Origin: Hyalella azteca
Lineage: Eukaryota > Arthropoda > Malacostraca > Amphipoda > Hyalellidae
Direction: 5' to 3'
Length of the DNA stretch: 64,000 nucleotides
NCBI RefSeq assembly: GCF_000764305.2
Contig: NW_025941438.1
Span: 63,865-127,864, forward strand
In this document: piece after piece, positions 1 through 11,812 of the stretch
How positions within the stretch are numbered: the first letter of the stretch is position 1
How the letters are laid out: every line of letters starts with the position of its first letter
Translations under genes and position numbers: made by a program
Notes under the pieces: generated by a model
What the model was told of the DNA's origin: nothing
The model's input: the letters and a program-made list of their open reading frames with translations, nothing else
Database searches by the model: none

Positions 1-692
1 CATTGCTATTTGGATAATGTCCCGCTCATTTATCCAAATACACCCTAGTCAGGCACCGCAAATGCCGCTGACACCACACATCCTGCTTTTGTCCAAGCGC
101 ACTGCGCACTGGTCGAGAGGAGCTTACTAGAGCTATAGGAACAGCAAATCCAAAGCCTCTGATTGGTCAGTTAGCCAGATGGTTTTGATAATACGCTTTT
201 AGCTAAGTCTTGCGTACAAAAGTTTTGATAATGCAAAAATTAGGGTGTACTTACATAATGCGTAACTTTTTGGTCGCAAGTACAAAAAGTTACAAAATTT
301 TGACAATCCGGCCCCTGGTGTATTGAATATTGTCCTTATACCTAGACACTGGAATGACCCATCAAAATTTTGCTTGTCAAGGATACTCAGAATATTATAT
401 TTCAACACCACCTATCATAAAAAATGAGCATAAAAAAATTGAAAACATAAAAATCCCATAGGAATTCAAACATGTAAGCACTTCGCAAAACAAGCCAAGG
501 AATTGCTATGCTGAGCCACTGAATATGAAGAATTTTCTCGACTTATATTAACATTAAAATTTCAAGATGTCGTGATTTGAGCAGCAAGTTGATCCACATA
601 TTCATTAATTATACTTCTTTCTTCATACAAAGTTAACTGAAAGTTAACACCTCACAAAATGCATGTTTTTCTACCAGGCAAACACTACCTAC
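1..692. other. AT-rich stretch, no gene recognised
   Basis: Read on both strands. Only short chance ORFs are present. If the exon gene at 693-2608 continues on the minus strand, its later exons would lie here or beyond the window, but I see no convincing further exon with splice sites. Confidence 0.4.
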
Positions 693-827
693 CTTTCCTC
701 TTGTCACCCTCGCAATGGCTGAGGGTTGTTGGGGGGCGGTGGGAGCCTCAGGAGCCTCACTAGGCACTTCCCTCTTGCAGGGGGGGACTGGTGGGTCTTC
801 GCAGCTGGGGCTGGGAGGCTCACATGC
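693..827 (-). CDS. Putative exon A', Pro/Ser/Cys-rich module (45 codons)
   Basis: On the minus strand an acceptor (GTTGGGGCAG) precedes an open 135-nt block and a good donor (GAAAG|GTAGGTAG) follows it. The encoded peptide begins ACEPPSPSC, contains PCKREVPSEAPEAPTAPQQ and ends ARVTRGK. It is a shorter relative of the block at 1494-1782, sharing the EPPS-SC, PCKRE and APQQ motifs. Both ends are phase 0, matching the phase-0 end of the exon at 1113-1234, so the three can be spliced in frame. The composition suggests a disordered linker of a larger, perhaps nuclear, protein. I do not recognise the family. Exon status is inferred from splice sites, phase and duplication, not from homology. Confidence 0.45.
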
Positions 828-1112
828 CTGCCCCAACACAGGAAAATCATACTTGCACTCATGAGGATTAATATATCACCTAGGTAATTCAGTTCCCAAA
901 TTAATTGATTACAATCTCCTGATTTTGTGAGTGATATTCAACTACCATTGTGGGTTTAAACCGTTTTGAAGACTCACTTGGAATCATACTCCTTTTCTTT
1001 AAAATCCTATGAATAATCTATCATAAATGAACACATCATTGCATACACATTCTTATATTTTCCAGAAGACTAGAATAAATTAAGGATTTCAGATGCCAGC
1101 TAACATGGGTAC

Positions 1113-1234
1113 CTTTTCATCATAATTGAATGGTTCTTCTTTTACACTGATGATCTCCATTGCTTCATCTCTCTCTTCCTTGACGCACACAGTTGGAACT
1201 TCAGGTGCTGCGGAGGCAGCCCCAGCATCAAAAA
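1113..1234 (-). CDS. Putative exon B1, acidic VKEE module (40 codons)
   Basis: A polypyrimidine tract with TTTGCAG acceptor precedes the block on the minus strand, and a donor (GAAAAG|GTACCC) ends it. The 122 nt are two bases completing a codon plus 40 codons: FDAGAASAAPEVP, then CVKEERDEAME, then ISVKEEPFNYDEK. The entering phase matches the exit phase of the exon at 1494-1782 (last codon split after one base). VKEE fits the psi-K-x-E consensus for SUMO attachment and occurs twice; KEEP linkers are common in zinc-finger transcription factors, but no zinc finger is visible here. A second version lies at 1964-2133. Function is not assigned. Confidence 0.5.
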
Positions 1235-1493
1235 CTGCAAAAAAAGAAATAGTGAAGTAAGGTGGTAAATGTTTTTCAAGAAAAAATGTTTCCTCAATAT
1301 AGAAAATATTTATTCATTTCCCAAATAGGCAAATGGTACATACTGTTTTAGTGACAATATTTGCCTATTTTTGTCTGAAAATAAAAATTAAATTAGAAAA
1401 CCTTGGACTCAACTTCCAACCATGAACAGCACTACTACATACAACCATGCCAATGACCTATAAGCATAGAATGAAGCTAAATGCCAGGCTCAC

Positions 1494-1782
1494 CTTCACA
1501 CTTCACACTGCCAGCATCAGCACACACTTGAGCGAGGCTTGGAATGGCACAACAGCCCATCCCCACAGCAGCTGCAGGAAGTTGTTGCAACAAAAGCCGG
1601 CACTCAAATATATTACCGGGTATGATTGCATGTGATGATGGCAGGTTACATGCACATGAGGACTGTTGGGGGGCGTGGGGAGCTTCATGAGCCTCACTTG
1701 TTGCTTCTCTCTTGCAGGGCACACACAGCGGGGGAGGAGGAACCAGTGGGTTCCCACAACTAGAGCTGGGAGGCTCATGTGT
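1494..1782 (-). CDS. Putative exon A1, Cys/Pro-rich module (96 codons)
   Basis: Acceptor TTTGTGCAG and donor GAAG|GTGAGC bracket 289 nt on the minus strand. The peptide starts THEPPSSSCGNP, passes through VPCKREATSEAHEAP and CNLPSSHAIIPG, and ends CADAGSVKCE. It begins in phase 0 and ends after one base of a codon, which fits the exon at 1113-1234 downstream. The second half (from CNLPSSH) is repeated at 2395-2608 with about 80 percent identity by eye, so the A-B exon pair has been tandemly duplicated. The many cysteines show no regular zinc-finger spacing. A plus-strand ORF of 62 codons here is a shadow. Confidence 0.45.
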
Positions 1783-1963
1783 CTGCACAAACAGGTGAAA
1801 ATAATGGTATTGTTCATGAGAAATTAATCTATCTGGAATGTCTTACAGTGCCACATACATTTATAAAGTGTTAGAGATCATTTGGAATATATATTTTAAA
1901 TATGTTAATTTATACATTTCTTTCATGCAAAACTTTATTGCTTTTTACAGAATATTAAATTAC

Positions 1964-2133
1964 CTTTTCATCATAATCGGATGGTTCTTCCTTCACAATT
2001 GAGATTTTCATTGCATCTAACAACTCCTCCTTGATGTTCTCAATTGGAACTTCCTTGATGTTCTCAATTGGAACTTCCTTGATGTTCTCAATTGGAACTT
2101 TAGGTGCTGAGGAGGCAGCCCCAGCATCCAAAA
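1964..2133 (-). CDS. Putative exon B2 with triple VPIENIKE repeat (56 codons)
   Basis: The minus-strand acceptor (CATTGTTCAG) and donor (GAAAAG|GTAATT) occupy the same positions as in exon B1. The block is 170 nt: two bases plus 56 codons, so the phase is conserved. It opens LDAGAASSAPK, then carries three perfect 24-bp repeats each encoding VPIENIKE, and ends ISIVKEEPSDYDEK. B1 lacks the 24-bp expansion, so B2 has grown by in-frame repeat duplication. Conservation of the flanks, phase and KEEP end while the middle varies supports real coding sequence. IKEE/VKEE again resemble SUMO-acceptor sites. Family unknown. Confidence 0.5.
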
Positions 2134-2394
2134 CTGAACAATGGGGATAGTGAAGCAAGGTTTGAAATGTTTTGCAATAAAAATGTTTCCTTACCATAGA
2201 AAATTGTCATGTACTTTCTCAAATAGGTGGAATGTTATATATTGATGATTAAAAAAGAAATTTCTGCCTATCACTTGCCTGAAAATAATTAAATATCAAA
2301 ATCTTGGATTCAATTTCCAAGCATGAACAGAGCGACTACATACAACCATGCCACTAAACTATAAGCGTAGAATGAAGCTAAATGCCAGGATCAC

Positions 2395-2608
2395 CTTCAC
2401 ACTTCACACCGCCAGCATCAGCACACACTTGAGCGAGGCTTGGCATGGCACACCAGCCCCTCCCCACGGCAGCTGCAGTGAGCGGTTGCAGCGAAATCCG
2501 GCACTCAAATATATCATCGGGCATGATTGCATGTGATGATGGCAGGTTACAAGGAACATAAATATTTGCTACCAGAAAATCTGCAACAGCAAAGTTTGAA
2601 AAATCCAT
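2395..2608 (-). CDS. Putative exon A2, 5' boundary uncertain
   Basis: The minus-strand reading contains YVPCNLPSSHAIMPDD, then IFECRISLQPLTAAAVG, and ends ADAGGVKCE before a donor (GAAG|GTGATC at 2395), parallel to exon A1. The 5' side differs. Possible acceptors end at 2581 (TTGCTGTTGCAG) or 2569, or translation may start at the ATG at 2608 (MDFSNFAVADFLVANIY). Both acceptors give a phase that does not match a preceding B-type exon, so this may be the first coding exon or a damaged copy. It splices in phase to exon B2. Confidence 0.4.
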
Positions 2609-2984
2609 TTAGCAGTTATATCTACATATTTTTACAAATTTTCCAGCACAAAGCAGCTCATCCAGAGTCTGCAGCAACATATTCCCAATGAACGTGCATG
2701 TAAGAGAACATTTAACTGTGCCGGATGTGACTATATTGATTTTTCATAAATTTTTAGGAATCTCATACAAAAGACCTTAACCTGGCATGTGATAAATGTT
2801 TGATGGATTTCAATAATTTGCATTAATTAATCATTATACAGAATTAATGTATTCCCAAAGATGGCAGAACTTATTCAATTACTCATGACTGCTAGGTGCT
2901 CATAACAAAGTATGGATGAAAATTTGCCACCTTAAACCCTAATTGTTGGTGAAATTCCTACCGGACAGTATACCTATATATTAA
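2609..2984. other. No gene recognised
   Basis: AT-rich DNA upstream, on the minus strand, of the exon cluster. It may hold 5' flanking sequence of that gene, but no TATA or initiator arrangement stands out. Confidence 0.35.
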
Positions 2985-3221
2985 TTAATAGCGGTTTTAG
3001 CGTTTATTAGGCCATAGGCCTGTCGCCGATTCTTAACATCGCAGAACATCCACAGCTTGTTGCAGTCTTGAACTCGCAACTCACTGCTACAATTCTGCTG
3101 TGCATAACCACCCGGCCTCCTTGCCGATTCAAACCAGAAACTGGCGCACAGAGCTGGGATCGAACCTGCGCCTCTCTGCGCCAATCTTGGTACTCTGAAC
3201 TTAAACCACTGGGCCACCCTG
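2985..3221 (-). mobile_element. tRNA-derived SINE, copy 1
   Basis: Read on the minus strand the element starts CAGGGTGGCCCAGTGG (box A-like TGGCCCAGTGG) and has a box B match GGTTCGATCCC about 45 bases on: a split RNA polymerase III promoter of tRNA type. The tail reads GGCCTATGGCCTAATAAACG and ends in an A/T-rich run. Further copies lie at 6371-6586, 58462-58696 and 58702-58938. The 95-aa ORF across it is accidental. Confidence 0.85.
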
Positions 3222-5290
3222 TGGTTTATATATAAATACCCTGCACCTATATAAACTTCTTGAGCCACAGGTATGTTGAGTTTCCAGCACCATTAAATTA
3301 TACTATATCTTGAACAAATGTCCGGGCTAAGAACTTATGGTTTTCCTTCAAAAGTTTCAATTTTACCCCAATAATATAAATAATCAAAATTTCTTTGCAA
3401 TTTTGCAGACTTATTGGCTGATGAGGCCACAACATTATGATTTCATTTTCATCAAAGAAAATTCCCCAAAATTTAAAATTTTCAAACTATAAGATGTTCA
3501 CAAACTATAAGTTCCCCATCTAACAAAATTTGTGACTTTGGAGCCTCGGGGTTTCAAATTGACAAATATTTTTTGGAGCTATTTAAATTAAAAAATTTGA
3601 TCACCTTTATTTAGAACAATACTATAGGGACCCTCCCGTATTGGGGATCCCTATATGATGTTGCAGGGGAGCTGCATTGCTTCTTAGCCCAACCCTTTGG
3701 CTTTCAAGCACATTTATTTAATGTCTGTGTGCTGTGTTTTCTCATTATGTAACTTTTTATGTACCTTTTTCTTTTTTCTGTCTAGTCCAGACAAGGAAGT
3801 AAAATCATTAATGTAAAGTCAGTTTCAAAGCCAAGCATAATACTTATGCAAAATCCCAATGAATAACTAATAAATGCACCTGTATGGGAACTTAAGCTAA
3901 CTCACCCCTTAAGAAGTGAGTGATTACTTATTGCATATATCCATTTTGGTACTAAATTTATGTTTGTATGTATTACAAATTGCTTATTCTGTGTAATTTT
4001 GCTTTGTTTTCTTATTTTTCATTAATTATGTTCAGTGTATTTTGATTCTGCAAGCTACATATTTTGGTGTTCATTAATTCTTCATTAAGCTGTTTGCTGC
4101 AATACAAGTTTGTTTCCTTTTTTTGCATCCATAAGCAACACAGTTGCTCTAAAAAGTCATCATTAAGGTTCTTGGTTATTACTTTTTTCTGCTGGTTAAT
4201 TTATTGCTTGTTCATGTTTAATCCAATTCTTTATCATATGGTCTCATGGCTGGGTTGAACAAATTTAATAAGTTTTACTTTCTTTCATGGCAGATCACAT
4301 ATGCATCTTGTCCATGCTCCTTAACTCAAGTAGACACCTATTTTCCATGTTACTCACATTCCTCATTTACTCATCCACCACACTTGTGTTCACTTCATAA
4401 CCAATGGCCATTTAAATGAACTGTAACTTAAATTGTTTTATTTGTCAGTAATAACAGAACAATTTTATTGTCATTATCCACTTCCTAAGTAGGTTGTTGC
4501 CAAACTATCAGGGTAGAAGTAGGCAACGTGTTTGCCTCACCCGCGGGAGACACGTGGCAACAATGAGCTGAAGAATGGGCAATAAAGCCATAGGTAGATG
4601 ATGTAAAAAGGAAAAAACTGCACAATTTCAGAGAAAAATTCATCTGTGCCCATGTCTCAAAATAATAAGTTATGCACAGCATAGATTGAGGATGCAAATT
4701 GCTGTGAAGTGGGAAATTCATAGCCTTAAAGGACACCAAGTTTCAAACATGGTAGATGACAGTTGGTGGTTGCCGATTACAGCGTAACATATATGGCTAT
4801 TCTTGGTGAAAACTATTAATGACAAATGACTGAGACTACAATGTCTTACAAACAAATCAGAAACAAATTATAACCAGTAGCAATCAAATGGATGAAGAAT
4901 AGCTATCTGTATCATATGATAAATAAGAGGCAAATTATGTGCAAATTTCTTGTGAAAACAAGCACTTCAGAGGCATTTTTTGATTCCATGTAAAATAAAC
5001 TGCTACTTTGCTCAACATGTTGGACATAATTGCCCACATAGTATGATTTTCATGGGATCCTAGTAGTAACAATTTGGGAGGGGGTGAAATAGCCTAGGGC
5101 ACTTAGCCTAGCAGCACAAAGCCAGGCATCCATGTTTAAAATATTTTACTTTTGGAACATGACAGATTATTTTTCCCAACATTTTGACCCACTGCACAGG
5201 CTAAACAAATTACAGCATAAATTCCGGCACACCTGGCACATCTTCCTGACTAGGGTCATTATCTACTAATAGGTCCATAGATATTATAAA
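3222..5290 (+). repeat. Duplicated segment, copy 1 (from about 3471)
   Basis: From about 3471 (CACAAACTATAAGTT, then GACTTTGGAGCCTC) to about 5280 the sequence aligns by eye, in direct orientation and with indels, to 7691-8970. Landmarks include AATGGGCA-TAAAGCCAT, AGTTATGCACA and CACCTGGCACAT/CACCTGACACAT. The first ~170 bp also recur at 15590-15765. No coding region is recognised. 3222-3470 holds nothing I can name. Confidence 0.6.
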
Positions 5291-6053
5291 TAATTCCTGT
5301 GCTTCCCAAATACCCATCCGGAATATGGCACAAAATTTCCCATAAATTAATAAAAAAAATTTGCAATTTTTCTCAAATTACACATGATAAATTTGGCAAA
5401 GGCTGCCAGAGAAACAGGTGAAACTATCCTTAAATAAAGGCAATTTTATCTTATTAAAGGGTGGCTTTTGCCATATTTTCCAGTTTGGCCAACAAGTAAT
5501 ACGCTTAATACATAATAAATTAGTCTGTGAGTGGAAATGGAACTTAATATACGTAGCTAATAACAATTGCCTTGCCCAGGTGCAAAAATTAGCCTGAGTG
5601 ATGTCCCTTCCCAGCCTCTAGGTTGAAAACATGGCGTGATTCTACAAATAGAGGTACTAATGGCTCCACCTTACGGTTGAGCCCTCTGAGAAGTCCGCAT
5701 GGTATACTACTAGCTTTTTACCCAACACATTATCAGATGTGTTCAATCTGTTCACAAATTCTAATTTCATTTTCAAGTTTTATTATTTTACTATACCAGG
5801 ACAGTGATAGTTTATATTGAGTACTTTCAGAGATTGTTTTGTTTGACTGTTCTACTTACAATTTGATATATTTTTTTGTATCACCATCACAGGTTCACAA
5901 TGGCTGCGCCTCTTCTGATTGCTTTTGTTACAAGAACTCAAGAAGTAAACAATAGCCTGTTTTGAGGAACACCAGCTGTTAGATTGGGATTCAGTCAATT
6001 GATAAGTTCATTGAAGTAAACAGGTTTGATCAAATTTTTGTTTCTTCTAATTA
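5291..6053. other. Unassigned stretch present only in copy 1 of the duplication
   Basis: In the second copy the equivalent of 5290 is followed directly by the CCGTC-family transposon. Here about 760 bp intervene. I see no inverted ends or ORF; it may be an insertion here or a deletion in the other copy. Confidence 0.4.
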
Positions 6054-7490
6054 CCGTCATATGGGGTGATAAGGTACGGTTTTGACCATAATAAGGTCTT
6101 TGCAAGGGCTATTGTATGGCTTCTCTGAAAAAGTTCCATATGCTATTTGTAAGGTGTCAGACACAAAATAACAGCATCCCAAATTACCCCTGGAAATGGG
6201 GTAATCCTGGACACTTGAAATAAACATAATTTTAAAACGTTTGAAGCATGCAGAGTGTACTCATTCATTACTAAGAGTACTCTGAAGTCCTCATTTTGTA
6301 GATGATGTAGAATAAATGACATTTTCTCTGATTTTTGCTTTTTTCTTCTATTGATATATCATGATTATGGCAGGATGGCCTAGTAGTTAAAGTTCAGAGT
6401 ACCAAGATTGGAGCAGAGAGGTATGGGTTTGATCCCAGTTCTATGTGTCAGTTTCTGGTAAGAATCAGCAATGAGGCCAGGCCATTAAGCAAGGAAAATT
6501 TAAAGCAGTGAGTTGCGAGTTCAAGCCCGCAACATGCTGAGGATGTTCTGCAATGTTAGGCCTACAGCCTAATAAATGCTGAAACCACTATATTATATAT
6601 ATATATATTACCATATCCATACATTACCACATTATTTATGTGATTTTGCTACATCCATGGTCATGCCATTGAGCATTAACAACAACCTTGTGTACTGCAA
6701 GCTTCATATCAGCCGCCATATAGCATGTGTATTGTGTAAGCTTACAGGACGGCTCATAATTTTGCACCATTCTAATTGGGCCAAGTAAATTCACTATAAC
6801 AAAAGATGATCATAAAAAACATACCTGAAACATAAAGGAATTTTTATTGATAACCATCATATTTTTGGAGAAATAAATCATAGTTTAGATTATTTGCTTT
6901 ACATTCTATGTTGCCTGCCACACAATTCTATCTATGACATTCTATGCGTAATTTTGTGATGACCGTTGATGCATTAATTTTTCACCAAGTGAAATTTTTT
7001 TGCTGAGCAAGGTAAATGTAATCAAAATTCTTTGTTATACAATTGTTTTTTGTTAACTGGAGCCTTTGCTAACCAAGGTTTTACTGTAAATGCGTTTTTA
7101 GGGGCATCCTTTATTGCCTTATTTTAGGGGTGTCCCTGGGGAGGGTTGTCCCTTATTGCCTCATCATCTGGAAAAGGCCAACATTTTTAATGAACTCTGC
7201 AAATTTCATCAATCATGTTTTTAAGCCAACACCTGTGTGCAACTTTTATCTAAATAAAATTTTTAATACAGTGAATAATCTCTTTTGCACACTTTTTATC
7301 AAGGGATTTTTTAGAGGTAATAAATGTGTGATTTCTTAACTTGCTCTATGCTACATAGATACCGTAGTAAAAATACTCAACTTTACACCACTATTTTTAG
7401 TATGGCATTATTTTCATTAGTTTAGCTTCTACAAAATGTCAAAGGACTGTCACATTAACCCCGCCTGTCCCTTTTTACCCCATTTGACAG
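6054..7490 (+). mobile_element. CCGTC-family DNA transposon, copy 1
   Basis: The left end CCGTCATATGGGGTGATAAG and the right end (reverse complement CTGTCAAATGGGGTAAAAAG) form terminal inverted repeats flanked by TA on both sides, as in Tc1/mariner-type targets. Interior landmarks shared with the other copies include CTTTGCAAGGGCTATTG, GCATGCAGAGTGTACTC and GCAAGCTTCATATCAGC. It holds a SINE at 6371-6586; without it the copy is about 1.2 kb. No transposase is encoded, so it is non-autonomous. Superfamily is inferred only from the TA target. Confidence 0.75.
6371..6586 (+). mobile_element. tRNA-derived SINE, copy 2, inside the CCGTC element
   Basis: It starts CAGGATGGCCTAGTAG and has a diverged box B GGTTTGATCCC. 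The tail reads TTAGGCCTACAGCCTAATAAA and is followed by an AT run. Sequence from 6341-6370 resumes after it, as shown by the uninterrupted paralogue near 9330-9365, so the SINE inserted into the transposon. Confidence 0.8.
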
Positions 7491-7690
7491 TATACCAACA
7501 ATTAATTTCAGATGACACATTTCTACAGAAAACATTGTAAATTTTGTCAGAACTAAATAAAGGCTTGCAATCATAAAATAGCTGCCTTTATTACTCACAA
7601 AATTGCTAGTTATTTGTTTGTTGTCAAATTTGCTACCATGGTCATAACTCACAGAAAGAAAAGACTAATGATATGTGAAACTTGGGATTG

Positions 7691-8975
7691 TTCATTTCAA
7701 TTTGTATTAATCTTTTGATATTCACAAACTATAAGTTTCTAGATTTCATAAATTTTTTGACTTGGAGCCTCAAACTTTCAAATTGAATAAAATATTTTTT
7801 CAAGCTATTTAACTTGCTTTACCTCTATCAATTTGGTAGGTACATATAGTGAACCCCCTTGTGTAGGGAACCCTCTGTATGAGCCAAAGAATGGGCACTA
7901 AAGCCATGGGTAAAAGAGGTAAAAACTGCTAAAGTTGATGAAAATTTCCACAATGCCCATGCCTCAGAATGATGAGTTATGCACAACATTGATCAAGGAC
8001 ATAAACTGCTTTGAAGTTGCCAATTCATTCCCTCAAAGACATCAAGTTTCATCCCTGGTAGGCAGTAGTTTGTGGTGGCTGATTACACTGTGGTATAGAT
8101 GACTATTTATGATGAATATAACAAATAGCAAATGACTGATAGAGACTACAATTCTTTACGAACAATAAAGAAAGCAATCATAGCCAATACCAATCAAAAT
8201 GGACGATGGAAAGCTATCTGTATCATAACAGGAATAAATGGCAAATTTAATTAAAATATCTGGTCAAAACAAGCATTTTGAAGATTATTTTTGGAAATTG
8301 ATGTAAAATAACAACTATTTTACTGGAAATGTTTTGATAAAGTTGCCCTAATATCATGATATTTATTTGATGATCTGTTCAACAGTTCAACATATATAGT
8401 TCCAAAACAAACATCACAGCAAAAAATAGCACGTTTTTCAGTGAAAAGTCACGTGGATACATTAGGCAGACTTTGTTAATAGTAAAAGTAGTTTGTTTTG
8501 CATGCAATGTGTACCACTACATATGCAGCATAAAAACTGCTTCTGCAGTGCGCCATACAGATGGCGCACTGCAGAAGTATGTAGTATTTATATTAATAGA
8601 TATATGAAATTGCCATCATGGATTTCTAAACAATAAGTTTTAACTTTTGAAGTGCCACTCTTACATGCCACACTCATGATCTTCTAAAGTCTAAATGATA
8701 CTTGAGGTCTGTGTTGCTGTAATTACCTACTGGGTCCCACCTTAGTGGTGGCAACTAAGGAGGGTGGGTGAAAGGTTAGTTTTCCAAGACACTGAGGCTA
8801 CCACACAGCCATATCATATATCCATGTTATAACTATTTTCAATTATGGTGCATGGCACACTTTTCCTCTTAACATATGTTGGAACACCATGCAAGTTGAA
8901 AAAATAACAACAAATTCCTATGCACCTGACACATTGTCCTGATTATGGTCCCTATCAACTAATATGTCAACAGAT
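7691..8975 (+). repeat. Duplicated segment, copy 2
   Basis: A direct-orientation counterpart of about 3471-5290, ending CACCTGACACATTGTCC before the second CCGTC-family transposon. No gene is recognised. 7491-7690 is a short unassigned join. Confidence 0.6.
8540..8577. repeat. Perfect 17-bp hairpin, 4-nt loop
   Basis: CTTCTGCAGTGCGCCAT, loop ACAG, then the exact reverse complement. The flanking TACTACAT-like sequences are also partly complementary, extending the pairing weakly. Confidence 0.8.
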
Positions 8976-10047
8976 CCCATCAAATGGAGTAATAAGGAAC
9001 GGTTTTGAATGTTTTTTGTTAATAACTCCATACCATGAAACATTTCATAAACAAGTTTGGGCTCATTTTGAAGGTCTTTGCAAGGGCTATTGCATGGAAT
9101 CTCTGAAAAATTCCATATGCTATTCGTAAGGTGCCATATTTTATGTAAAAACCTCCCGAATTACACCTGGGAGCAGGGTAATAAGGGACAATTGAAATAC
9201 ACATAATTTTGAAGCGTTTGATGCATGCAGAGTGTACTCATTCATTACTAACAGCACTCTGAAGTCCTCCTCTTCCTTTGCAGATGATGTAGAATAGATG
9301 ACGTTTTCTGTGATTTTTACTTGTTATTCCTTTTTGATATGATATTGCCATATCCATACATTACCAAATTATTGATGTGATATTACTGTATCCATGGAAA
9401 TGCCATTGAGCATTGACAACAACCTTGTCCACTGCAAGCTTCACATCAGCAGCCATATAACATTTATCCTGTATCTGTAAGTTTACAGGACGGCTGGTAA
9501 TTTTGATTGAGTCATGTGAATTTGCTATAATAAAAAATCATAAAACACATACCTGAAACAGAAATGAATATTTTGGGGACAACCATCATATTTTTTGAAA
9601 GAATACATCATAGTTTAGGTGAACTACTATTTCTTCTATATTGACCAGTGCACAATTCCATCTATGACATTCCATGCACAATTCTTGTGATGACCAATGA
9701 TGCATTAATTTTTTGTCAACTGAATTTTTTTTGCTGAACAAGGTAAATTTAATCAAAATTCTTTTATTTTGATTTTTTTGTTAATTGGAGCCTTCAATAG
9801 CTGAGGTTCTACTGTAAATGTTATTTTAGGGGCGTCCCTTATTACCTTGTCATGTGGAAATGGCTGCCATTTTTTTGGAAACGAGCTGTGCAAGTTACGT
9901 CAATCACATTTTTAAGCCAACACCTGTCTGCTACTTTTATGCAAGTAAAATTTTTTAATATGGCAAATTTTTTTGCTGCAGACCTTTTCAGAGGTACTTT
10001 TCCAAAATCTAACTTTTCACACTTTTTTCAGGGATTTTTTAGAGGTA

Positions 10048-11345
10048 TCGTCAAACGGGGTAAAAAGGGACGGGCGGGGTAAATAGGGACGCATGTCCCA
10101 CATTTTGTAGAAATGTTGTAGCAGCTAAACTAATCAAAATATTGCAAAACTAAAAATAGTGACGTAAACTTCACATTTTTACTATCTATTATGCATAAGG
10201 TTAGTCAAGAAATCAAACATTTACTATTTCTAAAAAATCGCTGAAAAAAAGTGTGAAAAGTGCAATTTTGGAAAAGTACCTCTGCTAAGGTCTGGAGCAA
10301 AAAAAATATTCGCCATATTGCAAAATTTTACTTACATAAAAGTTGCACCCAGGTGTCGGCTTGAAAACGTAATTGACAGAATTTGCCTGTTTCCAAAAAA
10401 AATGGCAGCCATTTCCACGCGACGGGGTAAAAAGGGACACCCCCCTGGGGTAATTAGGGACACCCTTAAAAATGCATTTACATAGAACCTCAGTTAGCAA
10501 AGGCTCCAGTTAACAAAAAAATTGATTAACAACAAAGAATTTTGATTACATTTACCTTGCTTGGTGAAAAAAATTCACTTATCAAAAAATTAGTGCATCA
10601 TCGGTCTTCACAAAATTGTACATAGAATGCTATATATAGAATTATGCACCGGGCATCATAGAATGATAAGTAATTGACCCAAACTATGATTTATTTCTTC
10701 AAAACATATGATGGTTGTCCCTAAAACATTATTTTCTGTTTCAGGTATGTTTTTCACAATCTTTTTTGTTATACGTTAGTGAAATCACCAGACTGGATTA
10801 AAATTGTGAGAAATTACAAACCATCCTGTAAGCTTACAGATACAAAAGAAATGCTTATATGGCTGCTGATATGAAGCTTGCAGTGGACAAGGTTCTTGTT
10901 AATGCTCAATGGCATGTCCATGGATACAGTAATATCACATTAATAATACAGCAACTAATGAATATGGTAATATCATATCAATAAAGGAAAAACAAGTAAA
11001 AATCACAGAAAATGTCATTTATTTTAAATCTGCATCATCTACAATGGAAGAGGAGGACTTCAGAGTACTGTTAGTAAGAGATGAGTACACTCTGCATGCT
11101 TAAAATGTTTGAAATTGAGTTTTATTTCAAGTGTCCCTTTTTACCCCATTTCAAGATTAATTCAGGAGCTTTTTATATTGAGTCTAGCGCCTTACAAATA
11201 GCATATGGAATTTTTTCGAAGATGCCATTCGATAGCCCTCGCAAAGAGCTATAAAATGAGCCTAAACTTGTTTCTGAAATGTTTCATGGTAAGAAGTTAT
11301 TAACAAAAAACGCTCAAAACCGTCTCTTTATACCCCGTTTGACGG
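10048..11345 (-). mobile_element. CCGTC-family DNA transposon, copy 3, most complete
   Basis: This 1298-bp element has ends (T/C)CGTCAAACGGGG, flanked by TA at 10046-10047 and 11346-11347. It sits inside copy 2 in the opposite orientation. Inside the left end the motif GGGGTAAAAAGGGAC recurs as GGGGTAAATAGGGAC, again near 10435 and as GGGGTAATTAGGGAC near 10457; an inverted version is near 11130. Such subterminal repeats commonly bind transposase. No long ORF is present. Confidence 0.8.
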
Positions 11346-11812
11346 TAGTAAATGTATGATTTCTTAACTTGTTTTAGGCTACATAGTTGGAAAAATGTTG
11401 GACTTTATTCCACTATTTTCTGCAGGGTTGGCATTGATTAAATCAAAATGATTAAATCATGTGATTAAATCACTTGATTTTTTCATAAAAAAATCAAAAT
11501 TTTTTAATTTTTTTATATATTTAACTATGATGAGAGGCAGTCTTTAATTTATTTTGAGGTATTGTCATTCATGGTTTAATATAAATGTACTTATGAATGA
11601 CAAATTGGTATATAAACTTGTTGCCTTTTGTATTAGGTACCAATAAATTTAATGTTTTTGGTACAGAGGCATCAAGTGTTGCAATACATTGTACATAGCA
11701 GTCATAGCTAGCAGCTTAGCTAATTCTTATAAGGCTATAAGTAGTCTTTAACTATTTGACTATTTGTTAGATATTAATTACAATATACAATTTAAATGTG
11801 TTAGCTAGCTTA

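Noticed and set aside
2985..3221. Functional tRNA gene
   Set aside because: Box A and B are present, but the sequence does not fold as a full cloverleaf by eye, has a LINE-like tail and occurs in four dispersed copies: a SINE.
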